64,000 nt of DNA. It comes from Candidatus Cloacimonetes bacterium HGW-Cloacimonetes-3 (GTDB taxonomy: Bacteria > Cloacimonadota > Cloacimonadia > Cloacimonadales > Cloacimonadaceae). Made by a program: the position numbers and the translations under genes. The notes under the pieces are model-generated. The model searched no databases. It was not told the origin of the DNA and saw nothing but the letters and a program-made list of their open reading frames with translations. How positions within the stretch are numbered: position 1 is the stretch's first letter; each line of letters opens with the position of its first letter. The DNA lies in the NCBI GenBank assembly GCA_002840645.1, contig PHBO01000006.1, positions 1 through 64,000 on the forward strand. The letters run 5' to 3'. Below are positions 10,060 through 19,740 of this stretch, piece after piece.

Positions 10060-11534
10060 AACGGTTTATAATTGCTTTGATAAGCTCGTTGCTATTCTGC
10101 ATGCTACAAGCACAAACACAAACACTACCGGATATACGTGTGATAGGAAACAGCGATTTGAAGACATATCTGTATAAGCGGTCATTATTATTTTCTCCCC
10201 TTACCAATTCTACTGATAGTCTGCCTGTCTTTATTCCCATGGGGCTTAGGGATAGCACCGATGTAAAGAAAGCTACCCCCAAACCAAGATTAGGATATCT
10301 CCAGTTTGAAGCCAATGCAGGTTTTGGATTGAATAGTTATTTCAGCTTCTACCCCCGTGATTCGGGCTTTCATAATATTTCCCATCATATGAACTTACGT
10401 GCTCCCGAGGTAAACTTACTAAGTTTTCAGAATCACCTTGTCATTGGGGGAGACATGATCCCACAATTACCAGTTGTATTCAAATTCGATCACGCCAACA
10501 CCAAAGCCAAAGATTACAAAGGAAGCTATTTCGAAACAGAGCTTACTCACCATCGGGCTACTCTTGATCTTGATTTTGTTCAGCTTAACGAGTTGCTGCT
10601 AAGCTTTGGGTTCACGAACCTCAGGCAAAAAATACGGTTCGACAATTACAATCGGGATTACATTGATTTTCACACACGGGCAAGGATATTAAGGAGCAAT
10701 CTGGATATCAAAACAAACGTGATATGCCAGGCAGGAGAAGTAGGTGTGGGTTTAGCTCCTTTGATAAATTGGGAACCCGGTAGTTTCTCCCAGATAAGAT
10801 TTCACATCCTTGCGGATGCTTACCGTGTTATACCAAGTTTAGAGTTTAACGTGCGTCATCAACTTAGCGATTCTGGTGTGATTAGCATAAGTAATACACC
10901 GTTGATAGAAAGCCACAGCTTCACTTCATTGTTAGAGGGAAGTCAATGGATTCAGTTCAGTGATGCTCATAAACTACAGAAATCACCAATCAATCTGAAC
11001 ACTTCCTTAGACTACAGATTCCCTTTAACAAGTTCTTTCAGCCTAAACAAGATGTCAATCTCCAATAAGACCATGTATGATGTACATAGCCCAGTGTTAG
11101 CTACAGGAGCTACCTATGGAGTTCCGCTGGTACAATTTGTAGATGTTGCCTCATCCCAAACATCATTTTTGGCTTTCTTCAAAATGCGAGACTTTAGTTT
11201 GCTTCAGGAACTATGCGTTGATTTGGCTTACCTTCCCAACCAATCTATGCATAGAGTAGGATACAGACCTATACTTAAGCTTGAGACAAATCTGGATTAC
11301 TACGCCAATGATTGGGTGTTCAGCATTGATGTTATCCAAGATTACTTCACTAAAGATCACACAGGAAGGAATCTTTCGGAATCTATTAACGGGAATCTTG
11401 GTGTCGAATATCGCAAAGGGGATTCATCTCTGTATGCGATTGCAGCAAACATATTCAATCACCGGCAATGGGCATTCTCGGAGCACCCATCTTATAAACG
11501 TAACATATTTATGGGTGCGAAGCACCGATTCTAA
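10056..11534 (+). CDS. Putative outer-membrane beta-barrel protein
   Basis: Signal peptide; alternating beta-strand-like pattern; C-terminal aromatic (AKHRF); ATGA overlap with upstream TPR gene. Confidence 0.65.
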   Translation: MKRFIIALISSLLFCMLQAQTQTLPDIRVIGNSDLKTYLYKRSLLFSPLTNSTDSLPVFIPMGLRDSTDVKKATPKPRLGYLQFEANAGFGLNSYFSFYPRDSGFHNISHHMNLRAPEVNLLSFQNHLVIGGDMIPQLPVVFKFDHANTKAKDYKGSYFETELTHHRATLDLDFVQLNELLLSFGFTNLRQKIRFDNYNRDYIDFHTRARILRSNLDIKTNVICQAGEVGVGLAPLINWEPGSFSQIRFHILADAYRVIPSLEFNVRHQLSDSGVISISNTPLIESHSFTSLLEGSQWIQFSDAHKLQKSPINLNTSLDYRFPLTSSFSLNKMSISNKTMYDVHSPVLATGATYGVPLVQFVDVASSQTSFLAFFKMRDFSLLQELCVDLAYLPNQSMHRVGYRPILKLETNLDYYANDWVFSIDVIQDYFTKDHTGRNLSESINGNLGVEYRKGDSSLYAIAANIFNHRQWAFSEHPSYKRNIFMGAKHRF

Positions 11535-11574
11535 ATGGAAATAAGCGTCTTAAAAATGAAGAACGGGATACAGC

Positions 11575-12384
11575 ATGTTTGATGCCAAGAATATCATAAG
11601 GAGTATGGGGGAGTCACTGTTTGGTGGCTATAACGGCGTTCAAATATTTTTAGCCCCTCTCACCCTTTTGTATTTATTACAAAGTAATAGTATGCTATCC
11701 TCGATAACCAGTTTATTTAGCTTTCGAATTCACTATTTTCCGCTTTTGATCTTTCTTGTTACTCTGATTTTCGTTCTGTTTATGCTTGTAAAGATTAGGA
11801 TGCTCTACCCAGGGAATATGTCCGAGTATATTGATAAGATTGTAGATTTGAACATAAGTATATTAGCTGTAGTGCTAATTGCGTTGATATACTATGCAAT
11901 ATCAGCTTTCTTAGGCTATTTCTACGGCATAAAAGGGATTTTGAAACCAGGGCTGGCATTGCTATTTAAACTCTTTACAACATCGCTCGTGTTGTACCAT
12001 TATAGTCTATTTGTCTGGACGAAACCTCTGTTTAAACGAGGTTACAAATCAACCCGTGCTTCTAAAGCCCTTAAAGCATGGGGAAGAAGCAACAAACTTC
12101 TATTCGCAAAATATAGTTTGCTGATAATAGTTATCGTCATAGCTTCAGTCCGTATCTACCAATTTGCCATGAGTTATCTGCTTTTTCCATTATTGGATGG
12201 CATAAATCAACACTGGGGTGTGGAAATGAGGTTTTATCTTTTGCCATTTAATGGTATAAGTGATGTATTCATTAACACACTAATTCTTTCTTTTGCGTTT
12301 CTGGTAGCCAATCTATTTTTCTACCCGATTGCTTTTACTATCAATCGCATCCTTATTAAGCTGAACCCCCTAAAAACTAAGTAG
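11575..12384 (+). CDS. Polytopic membrane protein of unknown function
   Basis: Several hydrophobic TM segments; co-directional with the operon. Confidence 0.6.
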   Translation: MFDAKNIIRSMGESLFGGYNGVQIFLAPLTLLYLLQSNSMLSSITSLFSFRIHYFPLLIFLVTLIFVLFMLVKIRMLYPGNMSEYIDKIVDLNISILAVVLIALIYYAISAFLGYFYGIKGILKPGLALLFKLFTTSLVLYHYSLFVWTKPLFKRGYKSTRASKALKAWGRSNKLLFAKYSLLIIVIVIASVRIYQFAMSYLLFPLLDGINQHWGVEMRFYLLPFNGISDVFINTLILSFAFLVANLFFYPIAFTINRILIKLNPLKTK

Positions 12385-12395
12385 GTTTGTAGAAT

Positions 12396-13718
12396 ATGCC
12401 AAAATCGAGAAACAAGAAACCCAAGGTCGTTAAGCGCAGGAAAAAAAAGAGCGAGTCTTTAGGGATCTACATTGTAGTGGGGATATTTACTTCACTAATC
12501 ATCTGGCTAATTGTAAAAGAGCCGGTTGTATTATTATCCTCAGATTCCAATACTTCTCAAACTGAGCAAACTTCAGATAAACAGAAAGATGCTAAAGTCT
12601 CCAAAAAGGCTAAGCAAGCACGTGATAATAAACACAGGCAAAGCAACGTGAAAACCCCTCCCCCTGCCACCAACAAAGCAGATGATGTTCGTAAAGTGCA
12701 GCCCCTACCCCAAGCTACCCAGCAGGTTAGCATAGATTCATCGATCGAAAAGGCATTAGAGAAACTAAGTATCCCCAAGGGTTATTACAAAAGAAAGAAG
12801 AGCGGTGAGTTAACAACCTACTCTGTACCCATAGACCGGTCAGTTATGGATCTCGTTTATGCTAATATGATTTTTAAGGGAGAGTTAGAGCGAAGTGGTG
12901 GAGTATTGCTAAAGGGAACAGACAGTTCCGGTAAACAAAGCCTTACTTTCGGCTCTAAAGAGGGCAATGATAAGTACGTGATAAATCTTTATTATGATTC
13001 TAAACTATACTCCACCAAGCATAACCCCCGTACTATTACCATAGTAGTAGATGATTTCGGAGCCATTGGCGGGGAGTTGTTAGATGGCTTTTTCACTCTT
13101 GATGAAGAGGTTTGCTTTGCAATATTCCCGGATGAACCCAATAGCATTTTAACGATGCAAAAAGCTAAGGCACAAGGTAGAGAAACTATTATTCACGTGC
13201 CAATGGAACCAATAGGGTATCCAAGTGTAAATCCCGGTAAAAATGCTATCTTAGTGCAGTACAACGAAGCCGAAATAAACAAGCTCTTAACAAGGTTTAT
13301 CAAACAACTCCCTGATTGCGTGGGTATTAATAACCACATGGGAAGCTTAGCAACCACAGATGAAGCAATAATGCGAATCGTTATGAGTACACTTAAAGAG
13401 CATGATAAACTGTTCCTGGATAGCCGAACTTCTAATGTTTCGGTGGCATATTCGGTTGCTCAGAAAGCACATATCCGTTCTTTCCGTAATGATACATTTC
13501 TGGATTCGCCTAATATAAGCCAATCCACAATGGATGCAAAACTTAGCCAAATCATTGATATGGCCTCCACACGGAGTAATCTGATTGCTATAACCCATTG
13601 TCATACACCGGAGAAACTTCAGTACCTGAAGCGGATTATTTCACGGCTAAAAGCAGCTGGATTTACTTTGGTACCCTTAACAAAGGTAGGGCAATATAAT
13701 GTCCCCGGTTTACTATAG
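12396..13718 (+). CDS. Divergent polysaccharide deacetylase family protein (YibQ-like)
   Basis: N-terminal TM, then TITIVVDDFG, FAIFPDEPNS, HVPMEPIGYP, GINNHMGS, FLDSRTS motifs. Confidence 0.88.
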   Translation: MPKSRNKKPKVVKRRKKKSESLGIYIVVGIFTSLIIWLIVKEPVVLLSSDSNTSQTEQTSDKQKDAKVSKKAKQARDNKHRQSNVKTPPPATNKADDVRKVQPLPQATQQVSIDSSIEKALEKLSIPKGYYKRKKSGELTTYSVPIDRSVMDLVYANMIFKGELERSGGVLLKGTDSSGKQSLTFGSKEGNDKYVINLYYDSKLYSTKHNPRTITIVVDDFGAIGGELLDGFFTLDEEVCFAIFPDEPNSILTMQKAKAQGRETIIHVPMEPIGYPSVNPGKNAILVQYNEAEINKLLTRFIKQLPDCVGINNHMGSLATTDEAIMRIVMSTLKEHDKLFLDSRTSNVSVAYSVAQKAHIRSFRNDTFLDSPNISQSTMDAKLSQIIDMASTRSNLIAITHCHTPEKLQYLKRIISRLKAAGFTLVPLTKVGQYNVPGLL

Positions 13719-13719
13719 T

Positions 13720-13747
13720 GTTAGATATCAGATTTTAGACATTACGT
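13720..13747. repeat. Degenerate 7-bp tandem tract (gttagat atcagat tttagac attacgt)
   Basis: Four consecutive 7-mers, read directly. Confidence 0.5.
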
Positions 13748-13802
13748 GATTGCTATCATAACGTTTATAGCTGTACTCTAACTTACAAAAGAGAGGTTTA
13801 TT

Positions 13803-14612
13803 GTGAGTTTTATTAGTGCGATTGTACTCGGCATCCTACAAGGGCTTACCGAGTTTATCCCGGTAAGTAGCTCGGGACATCTGGTCTTGTCTCAGTACTT
13901 TTTTGGCATTGGGGATGATAACAGCATTCTTTTCGAACTGTTCATGCACTTAGGCACTTTGTTGGCTGTATTTGTTTTCTTCCGCAGAACTTTGTGGGAG
14001 CTAACGAAATCCCTGTTTAGCTGGAAGAATACCATGAATAGAGAAATCCATCGCAAAAACAGGTGCATGATACTGTATCTGGGCATTGCCACGCTCGCAA
14101 CAGCAGTGATTTATCTGATATTTGGCGACTTATTCAAGCAGATTTACGAGAATCCGGCTATTGTTGCAGGTTTACTGCTTGTTACCGGTGGAATTGTATT
14201 TGTTTCGGATTACCTAAAAGACCGTGGAGTACCTGCTTCAAACATGGGCTTCTGGCGCGCTATACTTATTGGGCTGGGTCAGGGTTTTGCCATTTTACCT
14301 GGTATCTCCCGCTCCGGATCTACTATTACCGCAGCCTTGGCAACGGGTATAAAAAGAAAGGATGCAGCACATTTTTCTTTCTTGCTAAGTATTCCTGCAA
14401 TCCTTGCGGCTAATATCAGTGAGGCAAATGCTTTTATGCAGCTTGATGTAAAGCAGCTTCACAGCTATCTTGCGGGGTTTTGTTTTTCCTTCATCACAGG
14501 TTATTTTGTAATCGCCTTTTTAATAAGGCTTATACAGGGAAATCGCCTCAAGTATTTTGCTGTTTACTGCTGGTGCATAGGCATAGTGTCTCTCTTAGTT
14601 ATGGCTTTCTGA
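13803..14612 (+). CDS. uppP: Undecaprenyl-diphosphatase
   Basis: LQGLTEFIPVSSSGHL and PGISRSGSTI motifs; GTG start. Confidence 0.95.
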   Translation: MSFISAIVLGILQGLTEFIPVSSSGHLVLSQYFFGIGDDNSILFELFMHLGTLLAVFVFFRRTLWELTKSLFSWKNTMNREIHRKNRCMILYLGIATLATAVIYLIFGDLFKQIYENPAIVAGLLLVTGGIVFVSDYLKDRGVPASNMGFWRAILIGLGQGFAILPGISRSGSTITAALATGIKRKDAAHFSFLLSIPAILAANISEANAFMQLDVKQLHSYLAGFCFSFITGYFVIAFLIRLIQGNRLKYFAVYCWCIGIVSLLVMAF

Positions 14613-14613
14613 T

Positions 14614-15621
14614 ATGAGTGAAAACTCTGCTGTAACCGCTCTGGATTTTTCACCTGCTTCCGTAAAACTCGGTAAATCCTATTTGTTGGTAGGGACTGAT
14701 GCCTATCTGGCAGACAGAGTGCTTGATAAACTAAATACTAAGCTGAAACTTGATGACGCAGTAGATAAAACAATTCTCTATGGAGATGAGTTAAAAAGTG
14801 CTGTTCTGGCAGAACATCTGGATGCCTTTTCCATCTTCTCTTCTGCCAAGCTGATCGTAATCCGTAATGTGGAGAAAATGGATAAAAAAGAGCTGGATAC
14901 TCTGGGAGATTACTTTGATTCCCCCTCCGAGATTCAGAGCCTGGTGATTGTAACCGAGAAAATGGATGCCCGCTTTGCTGCATGGAAAAAGATCAAGGCA
15001 AGTTGCCTGCAAATTACTTGTGAGCCACCCAAATATGGCGGAGCTATAAGAGCTTGGCTGGATATTGAGCTCAAAAGCATCCATAAGAGCATGACTCCTA
15101 AAGCCATAGAAGAATTTATCAATCGCATAGAATTGGACTTTTATCATGCTGCAAACGAGCTAAATAAAATTGATTTGCTTAGCAGCGGGAGAACCACAAT
15201 CACCGAAAAGGACGTATTCAAAAGCCTTGGTACCACCAGGGCTGGTACCTTGATCGATTTTTACCGTGCTTTAGGCAAGCGGCAGATAAAACAATCTCTT
15301 GAAGCGATGGACAAAATGCTCTTTGCGGATTGGGAGCCACTGCAAGTCTTCTTTCATTTTAACAAGTTCTATTGGATTATCTGGCGCATCCTGCTGCTAA
15401 AAAAGGCTCATATTTCCGAGAATGAGATTCTCTCCAAACACCTAAATGATCTGTTCCAAAACCAGAAACGAGAGTATTTGGACTTCTCAAAAAGTTATAG
15501 TCTGGCTTCATTGGATACTATTTTCGGAATTTTACTGGAGACAGATTCTCAGTTCAAGCTATCAGTTGCGGAAGCAAACGTACTTCTTTGCAATTGTTTG
15601 ATCAAATTGTTGGAAGCATAA
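14614..15621 (+). CDS. holA: DNA polymerase III subunit delta
   Basis: HolA-like N-terminal domain, size and layout (YLLVGTDAYLADRVLDKL; GTLIDFYRALGKR). Confidence 0.82.
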   Translation: MSENSAVTALDFSPASVKLGKSYLLVGTDAYLADRVLDKLNTKLKLDDAVDKTILYGDELKSAVLAEHLDAFSIFSSAKLIVIRNVEKMDKKELDTLGDYFDSPSEIQSLVIVTEKMDARFAAWKKIKASCLQITCEPPKYGGAIRAWLDIELKSIHKSMTPKAIEEFINRIELDFYHAANELNKIDLLSSGRTTITEKDVFKSLGTTRAGTLIDFYRALGKRQIKQSLEAMDKMLFADWEPLQVFFHFNKFYWIIWRILLLKKAHISENEILSKHLNDLFQNQKREYLDFSKSYSLASLDTIFGILLETDSQFKLSVAEANVLLCNCLIKLLEA

Positions 15622-15622
15622 A

Positions 15623-17095
15623 ATGCGGGAAACAGGTATATTGCTACATATCACATCACTTCCCACAGAGTTTGGGATAGGTGATTTCGGACCTGCTGCT
15701 TACCGTTTTTCGGAATATTTAAAGCGTGAAGGGCATAAGTATTGGCAAATACTTCCTGTAAATCACTGTGGTTATGGAAATTCGCCATACAACCCCATCT
15801 CTGCTTTTGCTTTATCCCCTTATCTAATCAGCCCGGAGTTGTTGTATCAACAGGGTTTGATATCTGCGCGAATTCTGGAGGAAGCAAAGCTTCCTCCCGG
15901 TGATACAGTGTTTTATGAGAGTGTTTATAAAGCCAAGGACAAGCTTCTTGCTATTGCTGGAGAAAACTGGCTTTTAAGCAATGATATCTCCCGTTTTGTA
16001 GCCTCTAACAAAGATACCTTGAAGCCTTATCTCGCTTTCCAGATTCTTAGCCGTATCTATGGTGACAATGCCTGGCATGCCTGGAATCCCGAGCATCGCA
16101 GATACACCGATAAGCTATTTGATGAGCTGTGGATTAGTCATGCTTCTGCTATGAAATTGGTAGCGGCATATCAATGCATATTAATGGAGCAAATTGCCCT
16201 GTTCAGAGCTGTTTTAAACCGGGATGGAATTACCTTGGTGGGAGATGTACCCCTGTATTTGTCTTACGAAAGCGCAGATGTGTGGGCTCATCCGGAGTTG
16301 TTCGATTTAGATGAAAACGGCGTTCGGCTACATTATGCTGGTGTTCCTCCGGATGCTTTTGCTTCCGAAGGACAGCTTTGGGGGAATCCTATTTACCGCT
16401 GGGATACCATGAAAGACAGCGTTTACCAGCTTTTTCTTGCCCGCATATCACACGCACTAAACTATATTGACATACTGCGTTTGGATCACTTTATCGGTTA
16501 TGTAAATTTCTGGCAGGTGGAAAGCGATTTTAATCCGCAAGGTTTACCCATTTCACCCACATCTGCCAAAAATGGGCGGTGGGTCTCTACTTCTGCAAAA
16601 GATTTCTTTGCATTACTTTGCAGCCATTTTGGCAAAGGTCGTTTTATTGCGGAAGATCTTGGAATCCTGAATGACGAGGTGTGCAATATCCGCGATAGTT
16701 TTGGCTTTCCGGGGATGATTGTTCTCCAATTCTGCTTCGAAGAAAGTGTACCTAAGGTGCGGGAATATCCTGCAAGCAGATGGCTTTACACCGGTACGCA
16801 TGACAATCCCACCCTGCGAGGTTGGTTTGAAGCTCTTTTATCAGATTCTCCCAGCCTTGCCCATTTAATGCAGTATTGCAGTGAAAACAAAGTGCGCGAT
16901 TGCCGCAAGATTCCCAATGCTGAGAATATCCATCAGATAATGAGAAGCATTGCCCTGGCTTCCGCTTGTGAAAAGGTTATCATGCCTTACCAAGATGTTC
17001 TTGGCTTGGATGATTCTGCCCGCATGAATGTCCCCGGTACGGCATTGGGAAATTGGCAGTGGCGTATCAGTATGGATACCAATGAGTTATTTTAA
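15623..17095 (+). CDS. malQ: 4-alpha-glucanotransferase (amylomaltase)
   Basis: RETGILLHITSLPTEFGIGDFG, DVPLYLSYESADVWAHPELF, LRLDHFIGY, AEDLGIL, GTHDNPTLRGW. Confidence 0.96.
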   Translation: MRETGILLHITSLPTEFGIGDFGPAAYRFSEYLKREGHKYWQILPVNHCGYGNSPYNPISAFALSPYLISPELLYQQGLISARILEEAKLPPGDTVFYESVYKAKDKLLAIAGENWLLSNDISRFVASNKDTLKPYLAFQILSRIYGDNAWHAWNPEHRRYTDKLFDELWISHASAMKLVAAYQCILMEQIALFRAVLNRDGITLVGDVPLYLSYESADVWAHPELFDLDENGVRLHYAGVPPDAFASEGQLWGNPIYRWDTMKDSVYQLFLARISHALNYIDILRLDHFIGYVNFWQVESDFNPQGLPISPTSAKNGRWVSTSAKDFFALLCSHFGKGRFIAEDLGILNDEVCNIRDSFGFPGMIVLQFCFEESVPKVREYPASRWLYTGTHDNPTLRGWFEALLSDSPSLAHLMQYCSENKVRDCRKIPNAENIHQIMRSIALASACEKVIMPYQDVLGLDDSARMNVPGTALGNWQWRISMDTNELF

Positions 17096-17190
17096 TCTCC
17101 TTGCAAGCATTGCCCTATCATTGCCCACCCATTCCCCTCTTTGTGGGGTATAGGTGGGGTGTGATAGGGGGCAAGAAGCAAGGGAGATTA
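17093..17190. repeat. Family B palindromic intergenic repeat, copy B1 (imperfect)
   Basis: aatctccttgcaagcattgccctatcattgcccaccc...ggggtgtgatagggggcaagaagcaagggagatt; imperfect inverted arms downstream of malQ. Confidence 0.75.
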
Positions 17191-17311
17191 CCTTTTTCTG
17201 CTTGACGAATTATTGCTATAATTCAAAATGCGGAAATGGCTTGTTGATGTAGCAAAGCCATAGTTAAATGATTAAACGATATATAAATAGAAACAACAAG
17301 GAGATTAAAGA

Positions 17312-18907
17312 ATGGATGCTTTGATGCTATTAGGTGATGAAGCCTTGGCGCAAGGTGCGTTGGATGCAGGTATATCCGGCTTTTTTGCCTATCCGGGTAC
17401 GCCTTCCACAGAGATTATGGAATACGTTCAACGCAGTAAACAAGCAGAAGGCTTGCACCGCACATGGAGCTCTAACGAGAAAACAGCCATGGAATCCGCA
17501 ATTGGTATGAGCTATACCGGAAAGCGGACTATGGTAATGATGAAGCATGTTGGCTTGAATGTAGCAGCAGATCCTTTTATGAATTCTGCCTTCACAGGTG
17601 CACATGGTGGTTTAATTGTAACCGTGGCTGATGATCCTTCCATGCACAGCTCTCAAAATGAGCAGGATTCACGCTTCTACGGCAAGTTTGCCATGATTCC
17701 GACACTGGAGCCGTCTAACCAACAAGAATGCTATGACATGGCGTTTTATGGCTTCCAGCTATCCGAGCAATACCGTATCCCGGTGTTAATTCGCTTAACC
17801 ACCCGTCTTTCTCATTCCCGTTCCGGAGTAGTTCGGCGCGAGAAACTTGCCCAGAACCCCTTAAAAAAACCTGATGATCTCTTTCAGTTCATGCTGTTGC
17901 CCGCTATAGCCCGTAAGAAGTACAAGCATTTGATTGAACTGCAAAAAGACTTTGTAAACGAATCCGCATCTTCACCTTTTAACTCCTTTGCGCTTAAAGC
18001 AAAGGATTATTCCAAGGGTATTATCTGCACAGGATTGGCATTTAACTACCTTAACGAAGCATTTAAGGGTAGAGAGATTCCTTATCCCGTGGTAAAAATA
18101 TGCCAGTATCCATTACCCGCAGAGCAGATACATCAGCTATATGACACTTGTGACAGTTTGCTAATTCTTGAAGAAGGCATGCCTCTGGTAGAAGAGCAGT
18201 TAAAAGGGCTTGCTTTCAAAGGGCAAAAGCCTATTCACGGCAGACTGGACGGCACCTTAACCAGAGATGGCGAGCTTAATCCAAACAAAGTAGCTGTGGC
18301 TCTGGGTATGGAAGATACCTATGGAAGCCCAGTTCCGGAGATTGTAGCCGGACGCCCGCCCATGCTGTGCGTTGGTTGCCCGCATGCGGACTCGTACCTT
18401 GCCTTAAATGAAGCGTTAGAGCAATATGGCAGAGGTCATGTGTTCAGCGATATCGGCTGCTACACGCTTGGATTCTTACCGCCTTACAATGCCATAAACT
18501 CCTGCGTGGATATGGGCGCATCTATTACCATGGCAAAAGGTGCTGCTGATGGCGGATTGTTCCCTGCCATTGCCGTAATCGGTGATAGTACATTTGCCCA
18601 CTCCGGATTAACCGGTTTGCTGGATTGTGTTTATGATAAAACCAATATTGTAATAGTAATTTTGGACAACTCTACCACAGGCATGACCGGCGGACAGGAT
18701 TACACTGCCTTTGGCAAGCTTGAAGAAATCTGCCTTGGTCTTGGGGTGGAGCGCGAACATATACGTGTGTTTGTTCCCTTCAAGAAGAATTACCCCGAGA
18801 TGATACAGATTTACAAAGACGAAATGGCTTACAAGGGCGTATCTGTTATTATACCACGTCGTGAATGCGTGCAAACACTAAAGAAAAAGCATAAGATGGA
18901 GGGTTGA
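17312..18907 (+). CDS. iorA: Indolepyruvate ferredoxin oxidoreductase alpha subunit, short form without C-terminal ferredoxin domain
   Basis: FAYPGTPSTEIMEY, CVGCPHADSYLAL, TPP motif GDSTFAHSG..DNSTTGMTGGQ; ends at PRRECVQTLKKKHKMEG. Confidence 0.9.
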   Translation: MDALMLLGDEALAQGALDAGISGFFAYPGTPSTEIMEYVQRSKQAEGLHRTWSSNEKTAMESAIGMSYTGKRTMVMMKHVGLNVAADPFMNSAFTGAHGGLIVTVADDPSMHSSQNEQDSRFYGKFAMIPTLEPSNQQECYDMAFYGFQLSEQYRIPVLIRLTTRLSHSRSGVVRREKLAQNPLKKPDDLFQFMLLPAIARKKYKHLIELQKDFVNESASSPFNSFALKAKDYSKGIICTGLAFNYLNEAFKGREIPYPVVKICQYPLPAEQIHQLYDTCDSLLILEEGMPLVEEQLKGLAFKGQKPIHGRLDGTLTRDGELNPNKVAVALGMEDTYGSPVPEIVAGRPPMLCVGCPHADSYLALNEALEQYGRGHVFSDIGCYTLGFLPPYNAINSCVDMGASITMAKGAADGGLFPAIAVIGDSTFAHSGLTGLLDCVYDKTNIVIVILDNSTTGMTGGQDYTAFGKLEEICLGLGVEREHIRVFVPFKKNYPEMIQIYKDEMAYKGVSVIIPRRECVQTLKKKHKMEG

Positions 18908-18909
18908 AG

Positions 18910-19482
18910 ATGAAAAAGGATATTATTCTTGCCGGTGTTGGTGGACAAGGGATATTGACTATCGCCACAATCATTGGTACTGCTGCCCTGAAGCGCGGAA
19001 TGCATTTGAAACAAGCAGAAGTTCACGGTATGAGCCAACGTGGGGGAGATGTGCAATCGCACCTTCGCCTTTCAGATGAACCCATCTGGAGCGATCTGAT
19101 CAGCTTCGGTGGCGCAGACATGATACTTAGCGTGGAACCTATGGAAGCCCTGCGCTACCTTCCTTATCTTAAGAAAGATGGATGGATTATCACCAATTCC
19201 ACTCCCTTCAAAAACATCGCTGTGTATCCTCCCGAAGATAAAATCTATGCAGAAATAGAGAAAACAGGGAATCATGTGCTGTTGGATGCAGACACCATTG
19301 CCAAGGAGATGAAAGCAAGCAGATCGATGAACGTAGTTGTGCTTGGTGCAGCTATAAAACACCTTGGCTTTACCCAGGAAGAGATTGAGGAAGCCATCAA
19401 AAGCATATTTGCCCGTAAAGGGGAATTGATAGTTGATGCCAACCTTCGTGCTTTGCAAGCGGGTATTACCGCCACTGTTTAG
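18910..19482 (+). CDS. iorB: Indolepyruvate ferredoxin oxidoreductase beta subunit
   Basis: GVGGQGILT, EVHGMSQRGG; directly downstream of iorA; ATG 18910 preferred over TTG 18904. Confidence 0.93.
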   Translation: MKKDIILAGVGGQGILTIATIIGTAALKRGMHLKQAEVHGMSQRGGDVQSHLRLSDEPIWSDLISFGGADMILSVEPMEALRYLPYLKKDGWIITNSTPFKNIAVYPPEDKIYAEIEKTGNHVLLDADTIAKEMKASRSMNVVVLGAAIKHLGFTQEEIEEAIKSIFARKGELIVDANLRALQAGITATV

Positions 19483-19533
19483 GCAATATAACAAAATACT
19501 ACACATAATGTCCGTTTTGGGCATCATAAATGT

Positions 19534-19565
19534 ATCCGGGGTGAAGCGTTAGCCGCATCCCGGAT
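19534..19565 (+). terminator. Putative hairpin terminator after iorB
   Basis: atccggggtg...gcatcccggat inverted repeat followed by ttgtcttt. Confidence 0.5.
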
Positions 19566-19740
19566 TTGTCTTTGATGTTAAGGATACTCTGATATAACCA
19601 ATGTTTTGGTGTACAGTTTGCAGCTAAATACCATTACAAGTCGTACTCTATTTTAGATTTAGAATAGATTTTTCTTTACACGGCGCATAAATTGCACTAT
19701 AGTATAAGTATACAACAGTAATCCCATCAGTGAGGTAGCC

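Noticed and set aside
17093-17190. Period-11 repeats considered as a CRISPR array
   Set aside because: Units are only 11 nt, contiguous and inverted, with no spacers and no cas genes.
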